64,000 nt of DNA from Stratiolaelaps scimitus (Eukaryota > Arthropoda > Arachnida > Mesostigmata > Laelapidae). The translations under genes and the position numbers were made by a program. The notes beneath the pieces are model-generated. The model had not been told where the DNA came from, did not search any database, and saw only the letters and a program-made list of their open reading frames with translations. Positions 45,891 through 54,699 of this stretch are shown here, one piece after another (position 1 is the first letter of the stretch; each line of letters opens with the position of its first letter). The stretch spans positions 5,270,001 to 5,334,000 of the forward strand of contig JABWDB010000016.1 of NCBI GenBank assembly GCA_019614645.1, given 5' to 3'.

Positions 45891-46542
45891 CATCTGGAAG
45901 AGCTTGGGTCCATTTTTATAAAATTAGGTCTCCTTAGGAATTCATAGTATCGATAGCCTCACCGAGAAGTTAGGGGTGCGGCGATTTAAGTTAAGGATGC
46001 TGGTATTCACTCGCCTTTTTATCATCCAAATCTAAACAAATGTAACTAAAATTGAGTCATCGTTCTCGCTATCTTCAAGCTCCGGGGTTAAAATACGCTA
46101 GTCATTGCCGAAACATTCACCAACAAACTATCCTTACATCATCAAGTGGCTTTATTTTGTTCCAGGAGTTTGCGAGGGGCTGATTTTATTTAGGCCCAGG
46201 TCAGTAATTGCAAAGTGACTGAAACAGCTGTCGCAAAGGTGACGATGTTGACCTTCGACAGGCGTTGTATCCCCAGCAGTGACTCAACTTCCCAAGCAAA
46301 ACGCTCTAATTGAGCATCTAGCTAAGTTTTTGATAGACGTGATGGAGATATTGTTGGGATAGGCAGAATGCAATCGTAGAGGTAATCGCCAGTAAGCACT
46401 GATAGCGACTATGAACTCATACAAATTTGGAGCGTTATGTTCCGCAAGGTAACTCCGTCCTGGGCCGGCCTAGTAGTTGCTCCGTCGGTGTGTGTTCTAA
46501 TATTCCTCCTCTCGCATAGTCCCTTGCCTTCCAGTAACTGCG

Positions 46543-46549
46543 TATATAA
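46543..46549 (+). promoter_or_regulatory. TATA box of G7L-7
   Basis: TATATAA 73 bases before the ATG. Confidence 0.8.
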
Positions 46550-46615
46550 GGATCAGTGAGTATCCAATCGAAAGTTAGTCTTGTTTTCGTCTCGCCTCAA
46601 ACACCTGATACAAAG

Positions 46616-47260
46616 ATGATGCTCCGAGCTGCATTGTGCGCTCTAGCCTTGGTCTCAGCCGCCTCGGCGAACGCAACCGCCAACTTCTTTATCGACCAGG
46701 TGTTCCAGGATATGCAGCATCAAGTCTCGCAGAACGGTCTCGACCCTGTACGCGTGATGCCGTTCCAGATTAAGGTCAAGTCTAACTCCTTTACGAACCG
46801 CGACCTGAAGGCAAACTTCACTCAGGGGTCGATGTACGGCCTCGCCTCACTCGCTCGCCAAGGAGACTGCTCATACGGAACCTCCGGTGGCCAGATGAAG
46901 ATGGGCTGCTACGTCACCCTAACCCCCATCCGAATGACGATGAATGCCGATGTAAAGGGTGACTCGATTAAGGGAAACAAGCACGCGATCGCAACCTCGA
47001 CGACTGTGGCCCACAATACATTCGCCCTTGTGGAAATCGTAGGGCATCGTTTTGCTCGACCTATCGTAGACCGCATCACAGTTAGAGCTGTCACCCTGAC
47101 CACCTCTGTTGCTCAGGGCAAGCTCAACCTTAACCGCACAAGAATGGCGGACTTCGTAAAACAGACAAACCAGAATCTTTTCAACCAGCTCGTTGCTACT
47201 CTCAGTGGCACCTACAAGGCCGCCCTGAACACTGCTCTCAGTCACCGCACGATGCCCTAG
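46616..47260 (+). CDS. G7L-7: secreted group 7 allergen-like protein
   Basis: Intronless, 214 aa. The ATG at 46616 aligns with the other copies. The first 34 residues equal those of G7L-6 except for one (LVSAASA signal, ANFF start; D for E at 32). Sequons NAT and NFT are kept, NGS is replaced by NRT, and NLS is lost (NLF). C85 and C98 are kept. LVEIVGHRFARP carries H in place of the usual R. AATAAA lies at 47376-47381. The 5' part (residues 57-68, SFTNRDLKANFT) is as in G7L-3. Inferred role as for G7L-1. Confidence 0.85.
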   Translation: MMLRAALCALALVSAASANATANFFIDQVFQDMQHQVSQNGLDPVRVMPFQIKVKSNSFTNRDLKANFTQGSMYGLASLARQGDCSYGTSGGQMKMGCYVTLTPIRMTMNADVKGDSIKGNKHAIATSTTVAHNTFALVEIVGHRFARPIVDRITVRAVTLTTSVAQGKLNLNRTRMADFVKQTNQNLFNQLVATLSGTYKAALNTALSHRTMP

Positions 47261-47379
47261 ATGCATTAAAGGCACCACAAAAATACTTCAAACAATATCA
47301 GCAGAGACGCCGCTTTTGATGCAGTGGCTCGCAACATCTGTTGTCGAATGTAGATGTGAACACCAGATGTAAAAGAATA

Positions 47380-48900
47380 AATATTGTCGCAGACAATCGG
47401 GATCGAAGCCGCGAACCGAGCATGAACATTCGTTACCTTATTTGTACACGGTATAAAAATAAACTATTCGTAGGTAATCATTTAGGTAATGAATAAAAAT
47501 ATATATTTATTATAGATCTATATAATTTTGTATTAATTTTATATTAAAATAAATATAAAAATATAAACCTTATTAATAAATTACGTTCCTATCATTGTTT
47601 AGCAATAATTACCTCAATAAATTTTCTTCCTTGGTCATGTCTTCGGCATCATGAACTGTACGTATCAAATGGGAATAGAGGATACGGTTATGTGAAGGCA
47701 ATTTTTCATCATCTCAACGGAACCGTCAAGTTTGTTATAGAAAAAAAAGCACAAATTTCCTCAATCTCTTCAACGTTGATAGATTTCCAAGTTCCACGCA
47801 ATTTATCAGAGACCTCAAATAAGGAGCTAATTGGTGTGTACACATGCTTGTCTTGACTGTGTTATAGCTTAAATGTACTCTAGTCTCTGGGCAGCCAGCT
47901 GCGAAGATCATAATAGTTAAGGCCATTATGAAGAGTGCATCGATAATACTCTAATATCAATGGAGGGATTAAGATCTTCATCCACATGATAGGGTACTGG
48001 TCAAAGCGTGACGATACGAACTTCCCAGCAAAGCAACGGAGACCAGCAGAGATACGAGCGTTCGAAAAACGGGATTACAGTTCGATCTGGTGTTTAGTTC
48101 TAATGATAACAAGGTGGTTCTTCATCTAAGCCTCATTGGCTCTTCTAGTTCTGGGGACCCCTACCGAAATTTCGACACTCTCTACTCCGCATTTGGCAAC
48201 GTATCCTTCGGGAATGAGGAGATTATCCTTGGCAGGTAGGATAATATGAGACTGAAGATCCGGGGAGAGTCAACTTAAGGGAGACGAGATCAATTGTTGG
48301 TGGAAAAATCTTTATTCAGGAAGGGTGCTATGCCCCTGCTTTCCAGGACCCTTCTTGCCCCCTGCCAAGTTCATCGAATTAAGCATCGAGAAGGATTAGT
48401 AACACAAATTGTCTTATCCTGGGAGCCCTATCCTGGGCGGCAATGTGTCTATTGCTAAACAAACATTAACAATCGACACATTGCCTCTCTGATGGCTGAT
48501 GGCTTTTCAGCTCGGACGTTAATACTGTGAACTCATGCGTATGCCACAATTGTGTTCGATCAATTGAACATGAAGGTAAATAAAATTATGATAATACGTT
48601 ATGACATGGCATTGCCTCTCCGCACAGCGAGAGACAGGCGTTGGAGAAGGAAAGATCCTGCGCGCTTGTCTTCGGTGGGGTGGATCAGCCTATGGTAGAC
48701 CCCTTCGAGGAAGTTCACAGTAGTAAATCTTCCTACGTCCATATCTCGAAAATGGTTTTCGTTGTGAACATTTCAGGCTCCGAGGTTCGAATACGCTAGT
48801 CATTGCCGAAACGAAATTATATTTCTATGTTTTCATCATCAATTAGCCTTAGTTTGTTCCAGGAGATTGACAGTGGCTGATTTTATTTATGTCCTAGTTA
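47380..48900. other. Spacer between G7L-7 and G7L-8
   Basis: 47600-47850 is the shared 3' flank. 47990-48160 resembles the start of the LINE region at 37610. 48300-48680 is GC-richer and might be a retrotransposon tail, but no motif is seen. From 48770 the sequence is the upstream flank of G7L-8, shared with other copies. Confidence 0.5.
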
Positions 48901-49388
48901 GAAATTGCTCAGAAGTACTCGAGCGCCAGTCGACGCATGGATTCGGATTTTGCATTTAACGAACGTAACTAGTTCGATATGCACTGTTAACCATTTACAT
49001 AGGCTTCCATATCGAAGTCCTACTAACTCACAGGAGAATAGTACCCCAAACAAAGTAACTGAGACGGCTGTCACGTCTTCAATGGGAATGATTTCGACTT
49101 CTGCCACGCGTTGATTTCCCCAGCAGTGACTCAAGAAAAACGCTTTCATTGAGCTTTTAGCTTTCAGATATTTTGATAGAAGTGATGGAGATATTGTTGG
49201 GATTGGCAAAGCGCAATCGTATACGAAATCATTCGTTGGCATCAATAACGAATATAGCCACATACAAATTAGGAGCGTTGTGCTCCACATGATTAATACG
49301 TATGGATTATGCTTAGTTAGTTGCTTCGCCGGTGCGTGTTCTAATATTCCTCTTCCAGCATTGTGCCTTACCTTGCCGTACCTCTGTG

Positions 49389-49395
49389 TATATAA
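49389..49395 (+). promoter_or_regulatory. TATA box of G7L-8
   Basis: TATATAA 75 bases before the ATG. An almost intact GGAGC-n5-GCTCC palindrome (about 49271-49285, GGAGCGTTGTGCTCC) lies 118 bases upstream of it. Confidence 0.8.
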
Positions 49396-49463
49396 GGACC
49401 AGTGAGTATCCAATCGAAAATTCGTCTTGTCTTCGTCTCGCCTTAAACACCGGATACAAAAAG

Positions 49464-50171
49464 ATGATGCTCCGAGCTGCATTGTGCACTCTAGCGTTGG
49501 CCTCAGCAGCCTCAGCCAACGCTACTGCCAACGAGTTTTTCGACCAGATGTTCTATACACTGAAGCATGAGGTGGACCCGGTCGAATTGGACCCCGTACA
49601 TATAATGCCGTTCCAGATTACGATCGAGTCTAATTTCATTACGAACCGCGAGCTGCAGGCAAACTTCACTCGGGGCTCAATGTACGGCCTCCTCTCACTC
49701 ACTCGCCAAGGCGACTGCAAATACGGAACATCCGGTATCATGGTGACGATGGATTGCCACATCTCGCTAACCCCCATGCGAATCACGACTCACGCCGAAG
49801 TAAAGGGGGACTCGCTTAGAGCATACAAGCACACAGTCGCGATCGTGACGATTATGAGGGACGACGCATCAGCCCTTATTGAGATCGTAGGCCCCCGTTC
49901 TGCCCGACCTGTCGTGGACCGTATCACTGTTAACGCTGACGTTTTGTCCACCAAATTGATTCATGGCAGTCTCAGCCTTAACAACAAAAGGTTGACCAAG
50001 TTCCTATCACAGACAAACGACAATCTTCACAAACAGCTTCTCGCTGCCTTGAATGGTATCTACAAATGGGAACTGGACAGTATCCTAAAGCGCCCCGCAA
50101 TCCCTTGGCCAGAGCGCAAGGATGCTTCAAACGATATCAGCAGAGACAATGACATCAATGCTCAAATGTAG
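49464..50171 (+). CDS. G7L-8: secreted group 7 allergen-like protein, C-terminally extended
   Basis: Intronless, 235 aa. The signal peptide is that of the family (MMLRAALC to ASA), but the mature part is strongly diverged (EFFDQMFYTLKHEVDPVELD). LDPV, NRE.QANFT, RQGDC (C85), C98, VKGDS and VVDRITV are kept. The ancestral stop after residue 214 is changed from TAG to TGG. Translation runs on for 21 residues (WPERKDASNDISRD to NAQM) through what is 3' UTR in the other copies: the bases encoding DASNDISRD align with UTR sequence after G7L-6. NGS and NLS are lost. AATAAA lies at 50195-50200. Amino-acid conservation despite divergence suggests that it is functional. Confidence 0.85.
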   Translation: MMLRAALCTLALASAASANATANEFFDQMFYTLKHEVDPVELDPVHIMPFQITIESNFITNRELQANFTRGSMYGLLSLTRQGDCKYGTSGIMVTMDCHISLTPMRITTHAEVKGDSLRAYKHTVAIVTIMRDDASALIEIVGPRSARPVVDRITVNADVLSTKLIHGSLSLNNKRLTKFLSQTNDNLHKQLLAALNGIYKWELDSILKRPAIPWPERKDASNDISRDNDINAQM

Positions 50172-50585
50172 ATCCGAATGCCAGATGTGTTGAGAATAAA
50201 TATTGTCGCAGACAATCGGGATAGAAACCATGAATAGAACACGAACATTCATTACCTTACCTCTGCATGGTCTAAAGATCCAACTATTATTAGTAGGTAA
50301 TTCTTTAGCAATTAATGAAAATAAATTCATCATATACATGTATACTATTTTTATTAACTTTATAATAAAATTAATATAAACATACAACTAATAAATTCTA
50401 TTCCTTGGGACCAACTTGAGGAGAGAGGAGGTATGTGAAGACACTATGCTTTTTATCATAACAACAGTACAGTCAGGGTTATTTTAGAAATGGGAACAAA
50501 ATCGTCCCCAAATAACTCGGTGACTCGCTCATTATTTCATTATCTACGTGGGGTCGAGCCTAATGCGCCAAATTGTCTTAGAATG

Positions 50586-50639
50586 ACTTGTAAATCCAGC
50601 TATGAAGTTAGTTACAACTTCATAGCTAGGCTTACAAGT
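50586..50639 (+). repeat. 24-bp imperfect inverted repeat (hairpin)
   Basis: Arms 50586-50609 and 50616-50639 pair at 21 of 24 positions around a 6-base loop. It may be a small hairpin RNA or a palindromic scar of a mobile element. An open frame running across it (50490-50978) has no recognisable features. Confidence 0.5.
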
Positions 50640-51392
50640 TCAGGTAGTTATTCATTGATTGCACATACGAAGCATATTTTCGTCAAGACTTGTTTGAGTG
50701 CACAACTAAGGCATGGTAAGGTACTAATAAGGCATCTAAAAATTAAATCAAATATTTGGATAGCCACCTTCATGTTGGGAAAGATCATGGCAGACCACGA
50801 TGGAAACGTTGCATGCGTGACGTTGGCAGTGGCGACGGTGAGATTACCATCCCTGACACGCATGACAAGGCAGAGGCCGAACATACGCACCTCCTGGCCT
50901 AACAGGGCAGCAAAAACGAACAATGACATGAGAGTCCCGAAATGGGTCCCCGGTAGCTCTCCCGTTGCATTGTCATGATGACAAAGTCGTCGTATCTCTG
51001 CGATTGGCCGAAGATGGACAAATTTCGTTCGCTCAAGATCTGCTCCGACTATGTATAGAAATGTATATATGTGAATCCGAAAACAATCGAAAGAAGTGGG
51101 AGTGCTTCGCGAAAAGATTACTAGTGGAGAACGACCGAGGGTAAAGGCTACGGCTTAAAAGACTAACTGCTACGTTAGCGAGACCGCTATGTTGTGCAGG
51201 AGTAGATGATGGCACGGGGCGACGACCTGAAAAGCTCTAGCGCCTGGAGTATTTAATACACGATAAGATGCTCCAGGTCGTTGCCGAAGATCAAGGGTCC
51301 AAGGTCTTTTAGAGTAGGAGTCTTAAACTACCGTGGAAAATACCTTAGGCTATGATGGCTTTTAATTTGAACCTCTCAACAAAGTATCATTA

Positions 51393-51481
51393 TTAGACAG
51401 GATAACTATTAAAGATGGATATTATTATTATTAGACAGGACAACCATTATAGATGGATATTATCATTATTATTATTAAGCA

Positions 51482-51484
<3 letters not shown>
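51393..51484. repeat. 38-44 bp tandem repeat, about three copies
   Basis: The motif TTAGACAGGA recurs at 51393 and 51431, and as TTAAGCAGGA at 51475, each followed by ATT-rich sequence. Confidence 0.6.

Positions 51485-51516
<32 letters not shown>
51485..51516. repeat. (TA)n microsatellite
   Basis: About 16 TA units. Confidence 0.9.
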
Positions 51517-51518
<2 letters not shown>

Positions 51519-51813
51519 TAGAGATGTATAGTTGTGATCTGTGATCAATTCAAATTTCTTATTTTTTATTTTACACAGTGCCAGTAGTTAGTATATGTCG
51601 CGTCGCGATGCTTCAACCATTGACCCCCGGCCATTGTCGGCCAGGGACTTGGCCATCCAAGCTGACGCACCACGCCAGATCTATGGCCTATTGTTATCTC
51701 CATAGGGATTTCTAGTTCTGACGAACATCGAAACATCAAGAGAACTGTGCGCTGGAATCGTTCGAACAAAATAATGCCGGCCTAGTAACAGACGTGCAAG
51801 GCTCACTCTGCCT

Positions 51814-51834
51814 TATATATATATATATATATAT
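51814..51834. repeat. (TA)n microsatellite
   Basis: About 10 TA units. Confidence 0.85.
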
Positions 51835-52301
51835 TGTATAGAAGGAACCTTAAAAACTAGCGGAACATCGTGATGTCTCTTGCTTGAAACGCGTGGGACG
51901 GTGACCATGCAACGAAACGAATGCATTCTAGGCTTCGCTTGGCCAGACTTGACACTCGATCGTAGCGACAGTTTACTGTTTTGCTTGAACAACACTAACG
52001 AGACACATATTCACTATGTTGTATGTTGAGGTGTAATAACGAATGATGTAGTAACATTTTGGGCAGCTGTTTATCATAGTGGCTGATTCTGTGCCACCGT
52101 GAATAATTATATTCAGTACACTGTAAATAAATCGCTAACCAATACGTAAGTTGCATATACGACTATTATCAAAGTGTGTAGTCAGTCACTTGTTTAGCTA
52201 ACTGCGAAGCTCATACTTCAGTTGGTTACAAATACTACAAAAAGACGACTCCAAAATTGAAGGAAATCTTTATTACACCTTTAAATTTTATTACCTCTTT
52301 A

Positions 52302-53381
52302 TTATGTATAGGACCCTTTTCTCCGCGTTATTTTTCCATAGGATAACTGTGTTTTGTCATATTGTACTACATTTGCCTTTTCGCAAAAATCATATGGGCG
52401 TTCAGATAATACATCCCCAGCCAAATGTATGACTCCGACGAAAGACGATGGCGCCCTGAGCTCAAAAATGAAAATGTTGCCTTCGTCCTGATAGTCCTGA
52501 TGCAACCTGAAACAGGATTAAGGGAATAGTGGAAAGGGGCCAATAGATTTAAACTCGCTCAATTTTTTTATATCATGAATAAAATATCATTCATACTTCA
52601 TTAGTTCACCAACTCTGTTTTGGAAAGAAATCGAAAGCCAGCTCTCGCTCAAACGTCTGCCTGTGGTCAATCTATTTGAAAGAATATATTCTAGATATGT
52701 GTAAGAATATATTCCCAGCTAAGCATGTGACTCACTCGGATTCAAACAATATAACCCTGCGCCGATTCAAATATTTCACCAACACAACCATGACATTTTG
52801 AAATGCCAGAAAACATTACGTTGTTCAGAAAATCTCTCTGAACAATATATTATTCTACGAACCGCCGATGGCTGATCTCGTCGGAATCGGCAACAGCTAT
52901 TTTCCGCGTGCTCCGATGAAAGCGTTATCGGAAAATCCCAAGACGAGACATTTTAAGCGAAACATCGCTGCGAAATATACTCATTCATACGCATCCGATA
53001 CGTTAAGTTCCAGTATGGCCCACTGAGGAGGCGAACTCGCAGCTGACGAAATTTATCCGTGCCGCCCATCAGCAGCTATGTCATATCCCACAGCTTCTAT
53101 GCTTCAACAATATTTCACACTTACCACACAGATCACTAGGTGCGGGCAGTATATATAACATATATAGGCAGTAAAGCATCTGACTTTGCTCGGACTCTGC
53201 TCGTGTGGCTGGGAGATCCATGCTGTAGGCCAATGAAATCTTCTAGTTGAACGTCTGGCGGAAATTGATCCGAGTCACGACGTATTATCAAATTAGAACA
53301 ACGGTCATGTGGATCGCGTAGGAAGGCAAAAACACCGTCTGGCATTGGGGTAAAAATGTGAAACGCTAGTTTTCTTGTCAT
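52302..53381 (-). CDS. Candidate minus-strand gene with two exons, unknown product
   Basis: The right exon (53381 to about 53125) opens with ATG and reads MTRKLAFHIFTPMPDGVFAF, then DPHDRCSNLIIRRDSDQF; a GTAAGT donor lies at 53124-53119. The left exon (52506-52302) follows a textbook acceptor (pyrimidine-rich TTTCAG) and reads LHQDYQDEGNIFIFELRAP, then FVGVIHLAGDVLSERP, ending at TAA. Three AATAAA hexamers follow (52303-52298, 52292-52287, 52274-52269), the first overlapping the stop. The phases fit, but the first exon has TAG TGA just before the donor. The true donor may therefore differ, the exons may belong to other transcripts, or the gene is broken. Both parts have protein-like composition. 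I recognise no family. Confidence 0.35.
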
Positions 53382-53395
53382 GATTGCCGAGCTGT

Positions 53396-53850
53396 TAGCT
53401 CATATCTTGAACGCTCGCGATTAACGTAAATTTGATTGCAATTAACAATCGAGTTATTAGGTTTCACTTCACGTGAGTGTAAGTCAAACAAATGAATAGC
53501 GTCTAGACACAACAGTATTGGGTCTATCCTGCTTTCGAAATTGCTTTGTACTTTCACACAAGATCAGAGTGGACTTAGACGGCGAAGTCAGCCAGGTATT
53601 CGGGCTCTGTGACAACTCGCCTAGAGACGTCTCTACCCTTCCCGCTGGCAACAGTGTTTTCTGTAAATCGACTTTTCCATCCTTCATACCGCTCGGAAGC
53701 TTCGAAGCCAATCTCAGAGCCAGTATCATATGTATATATTGGGAGCAATGGGACTGTCACAGAAGGGCAAATCAACCGTGGCTAGGCTTGGCCAAAGTAG
53801 CAAAAGCTATCCGCATTCATCCTCCGCACAATACCTCCCCTTCTGGTAAC
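53396..53850. other. Upstream flank of G7L-9, unlike the other copies
   Basis: The GGAGC palindrome and the CTAATATTCC box present before the other genes are not found here; homology starts only about 10 bases before the TATA box. Frames at 53484-53871 overlap on both strands and are not supported. Confidence 0.5.
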
Positions 53851-53854
53851 TGTG

Positions 53855-53861
53855 TATATAA
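53855..53861 (+). promoter_or_regulatory. TATA box of G7L-9
   Basis: TATATAA 68 bases before the ATG. Confidence 0.8.
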
Positions 53862-53922
53862 GGACCAGTGAATATTCAATCGAAAGGTAGTCTTGTGTTC
53901 GCCTCAAACACTTGGTACAAAG

Positions 53923-54567
53923 ATGATGCTCCGAGCTGCATTGTGCGCTCTAGCCTTGGCCTCAGCCGCCTCGGCGAACGCAACCGCCAACTATTTTATC
54001 GACCAGATTTTCCACGAAATGCGCGACCATGTGTTGCAGAACGGTCTCGACTCTGTACACGTGACGCCGTTCCAGTTTACGGTCAAATCGAACTCGTTTT
54101 CGAACCGCGACCTCAAGGCCAACTTCACTCAGGGCTCGATGACCGGTTTTGGCTCACTCGTACGCCAAGGAGACTGCACGTACGAAGGCACCGAGGAGCA
54201 GATGAAGATGGATTGCTACGTCTCATTGGGTCCGCTTCAAATAACGATGAACGCCGAGGTAAAGGGCGACTCGTACTTCGGAGGCAAGCACGCGATCGAG
54301 ACCTCAACGGCCGTGACGCCCACAACACTCGCCCGTATTGAGCTCATGGGCAACCCTTTGGCCCTACCCATCATGGAAAGTATAACGGTTGAGACAGTCA
54401 CCATGACCACCACTGTCGTTAAGGGCAAGCTCGACCTTAACGGCTCAAGGATGACCGACTTTATGAAACAGACAAACCAGAATCTTTCGAATCAGCTCGT
54501 TGCTACTCTCAGTAGCTCCTACGGGGCTGCCCTCGACGCCGTTCTCAGTCACCGCACAATGCCCTAG
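53923..54567 (+). CDS. G7L-9: secreted group 7 allergen-like protein, divergent
   Basis: Intronless, 214 aa. Signal peptide MMLRAALC to ASA and NAT are intact. The middle is strongly changed: TYEGTEEQMKMDC instead of SYGTSGGQMKMGC, and LGPLQITMNAEVKGDS. C85 and C98 are kept, as are NFT, NGS and NLS. The C-terminal third (LDLNGSRMTDF, NLSNQLVATLS) is close to G7L-1 to -3. It shares SMTGFGSLV with G7L-3. AATAAA lies at 54683-54688. Being the last copy of the array, it may be an older member with a more conserved tail. Inferred fold as for G7L-1. Confidence 0.85.
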   Translation: MMLRAALCALALASAASANATANYFIDQIFHEMRDHVLQNGLDSVHVTPFQFTVKSNSFSNRDLKANFTQGSMTGFGSLVRQGDCTYEGTEEQMKMDCYVSLGPLQITMNAEVKGDSYFGGKHAIETSTAVTPTTLARIELMGNPLALPIMESITVETVTMTTTVVKGKLDLNGSRMTDFMKQTNQNLSNQLVATLSSSYGAALDAVLSHRTMP

Positions 54568-54699
54568 ATATGGACTTGGGGTAGAGCAACGATGCTTGAC
54601 TAAGTAGCGACACTATTGTCGACGCAGTGACTTGGTGCGACGCGAGACAGCTGTGTTCGAACGTCGATGCCAAGAGTAAGAGAATAAACACTGTCAAGA

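Larger units (their letters stand above)
50400..52260. other. Spacer after G7L-8, no supported gene
   Basis: Contains the hairpin at 50586, a short tandem repeat at 51393-51484 and two (TA)n tracts. Several open frames (50490-50978, 51033-51215, 51566-51769) are unremarkable. I find no coding signature. Confidence 0.5.

Noticed and set aside
50490..50978. 162-codon frame after G7L-8
   Set aside because: It crosses a hairpin, shows no motif and lies in transposon-like spacer.
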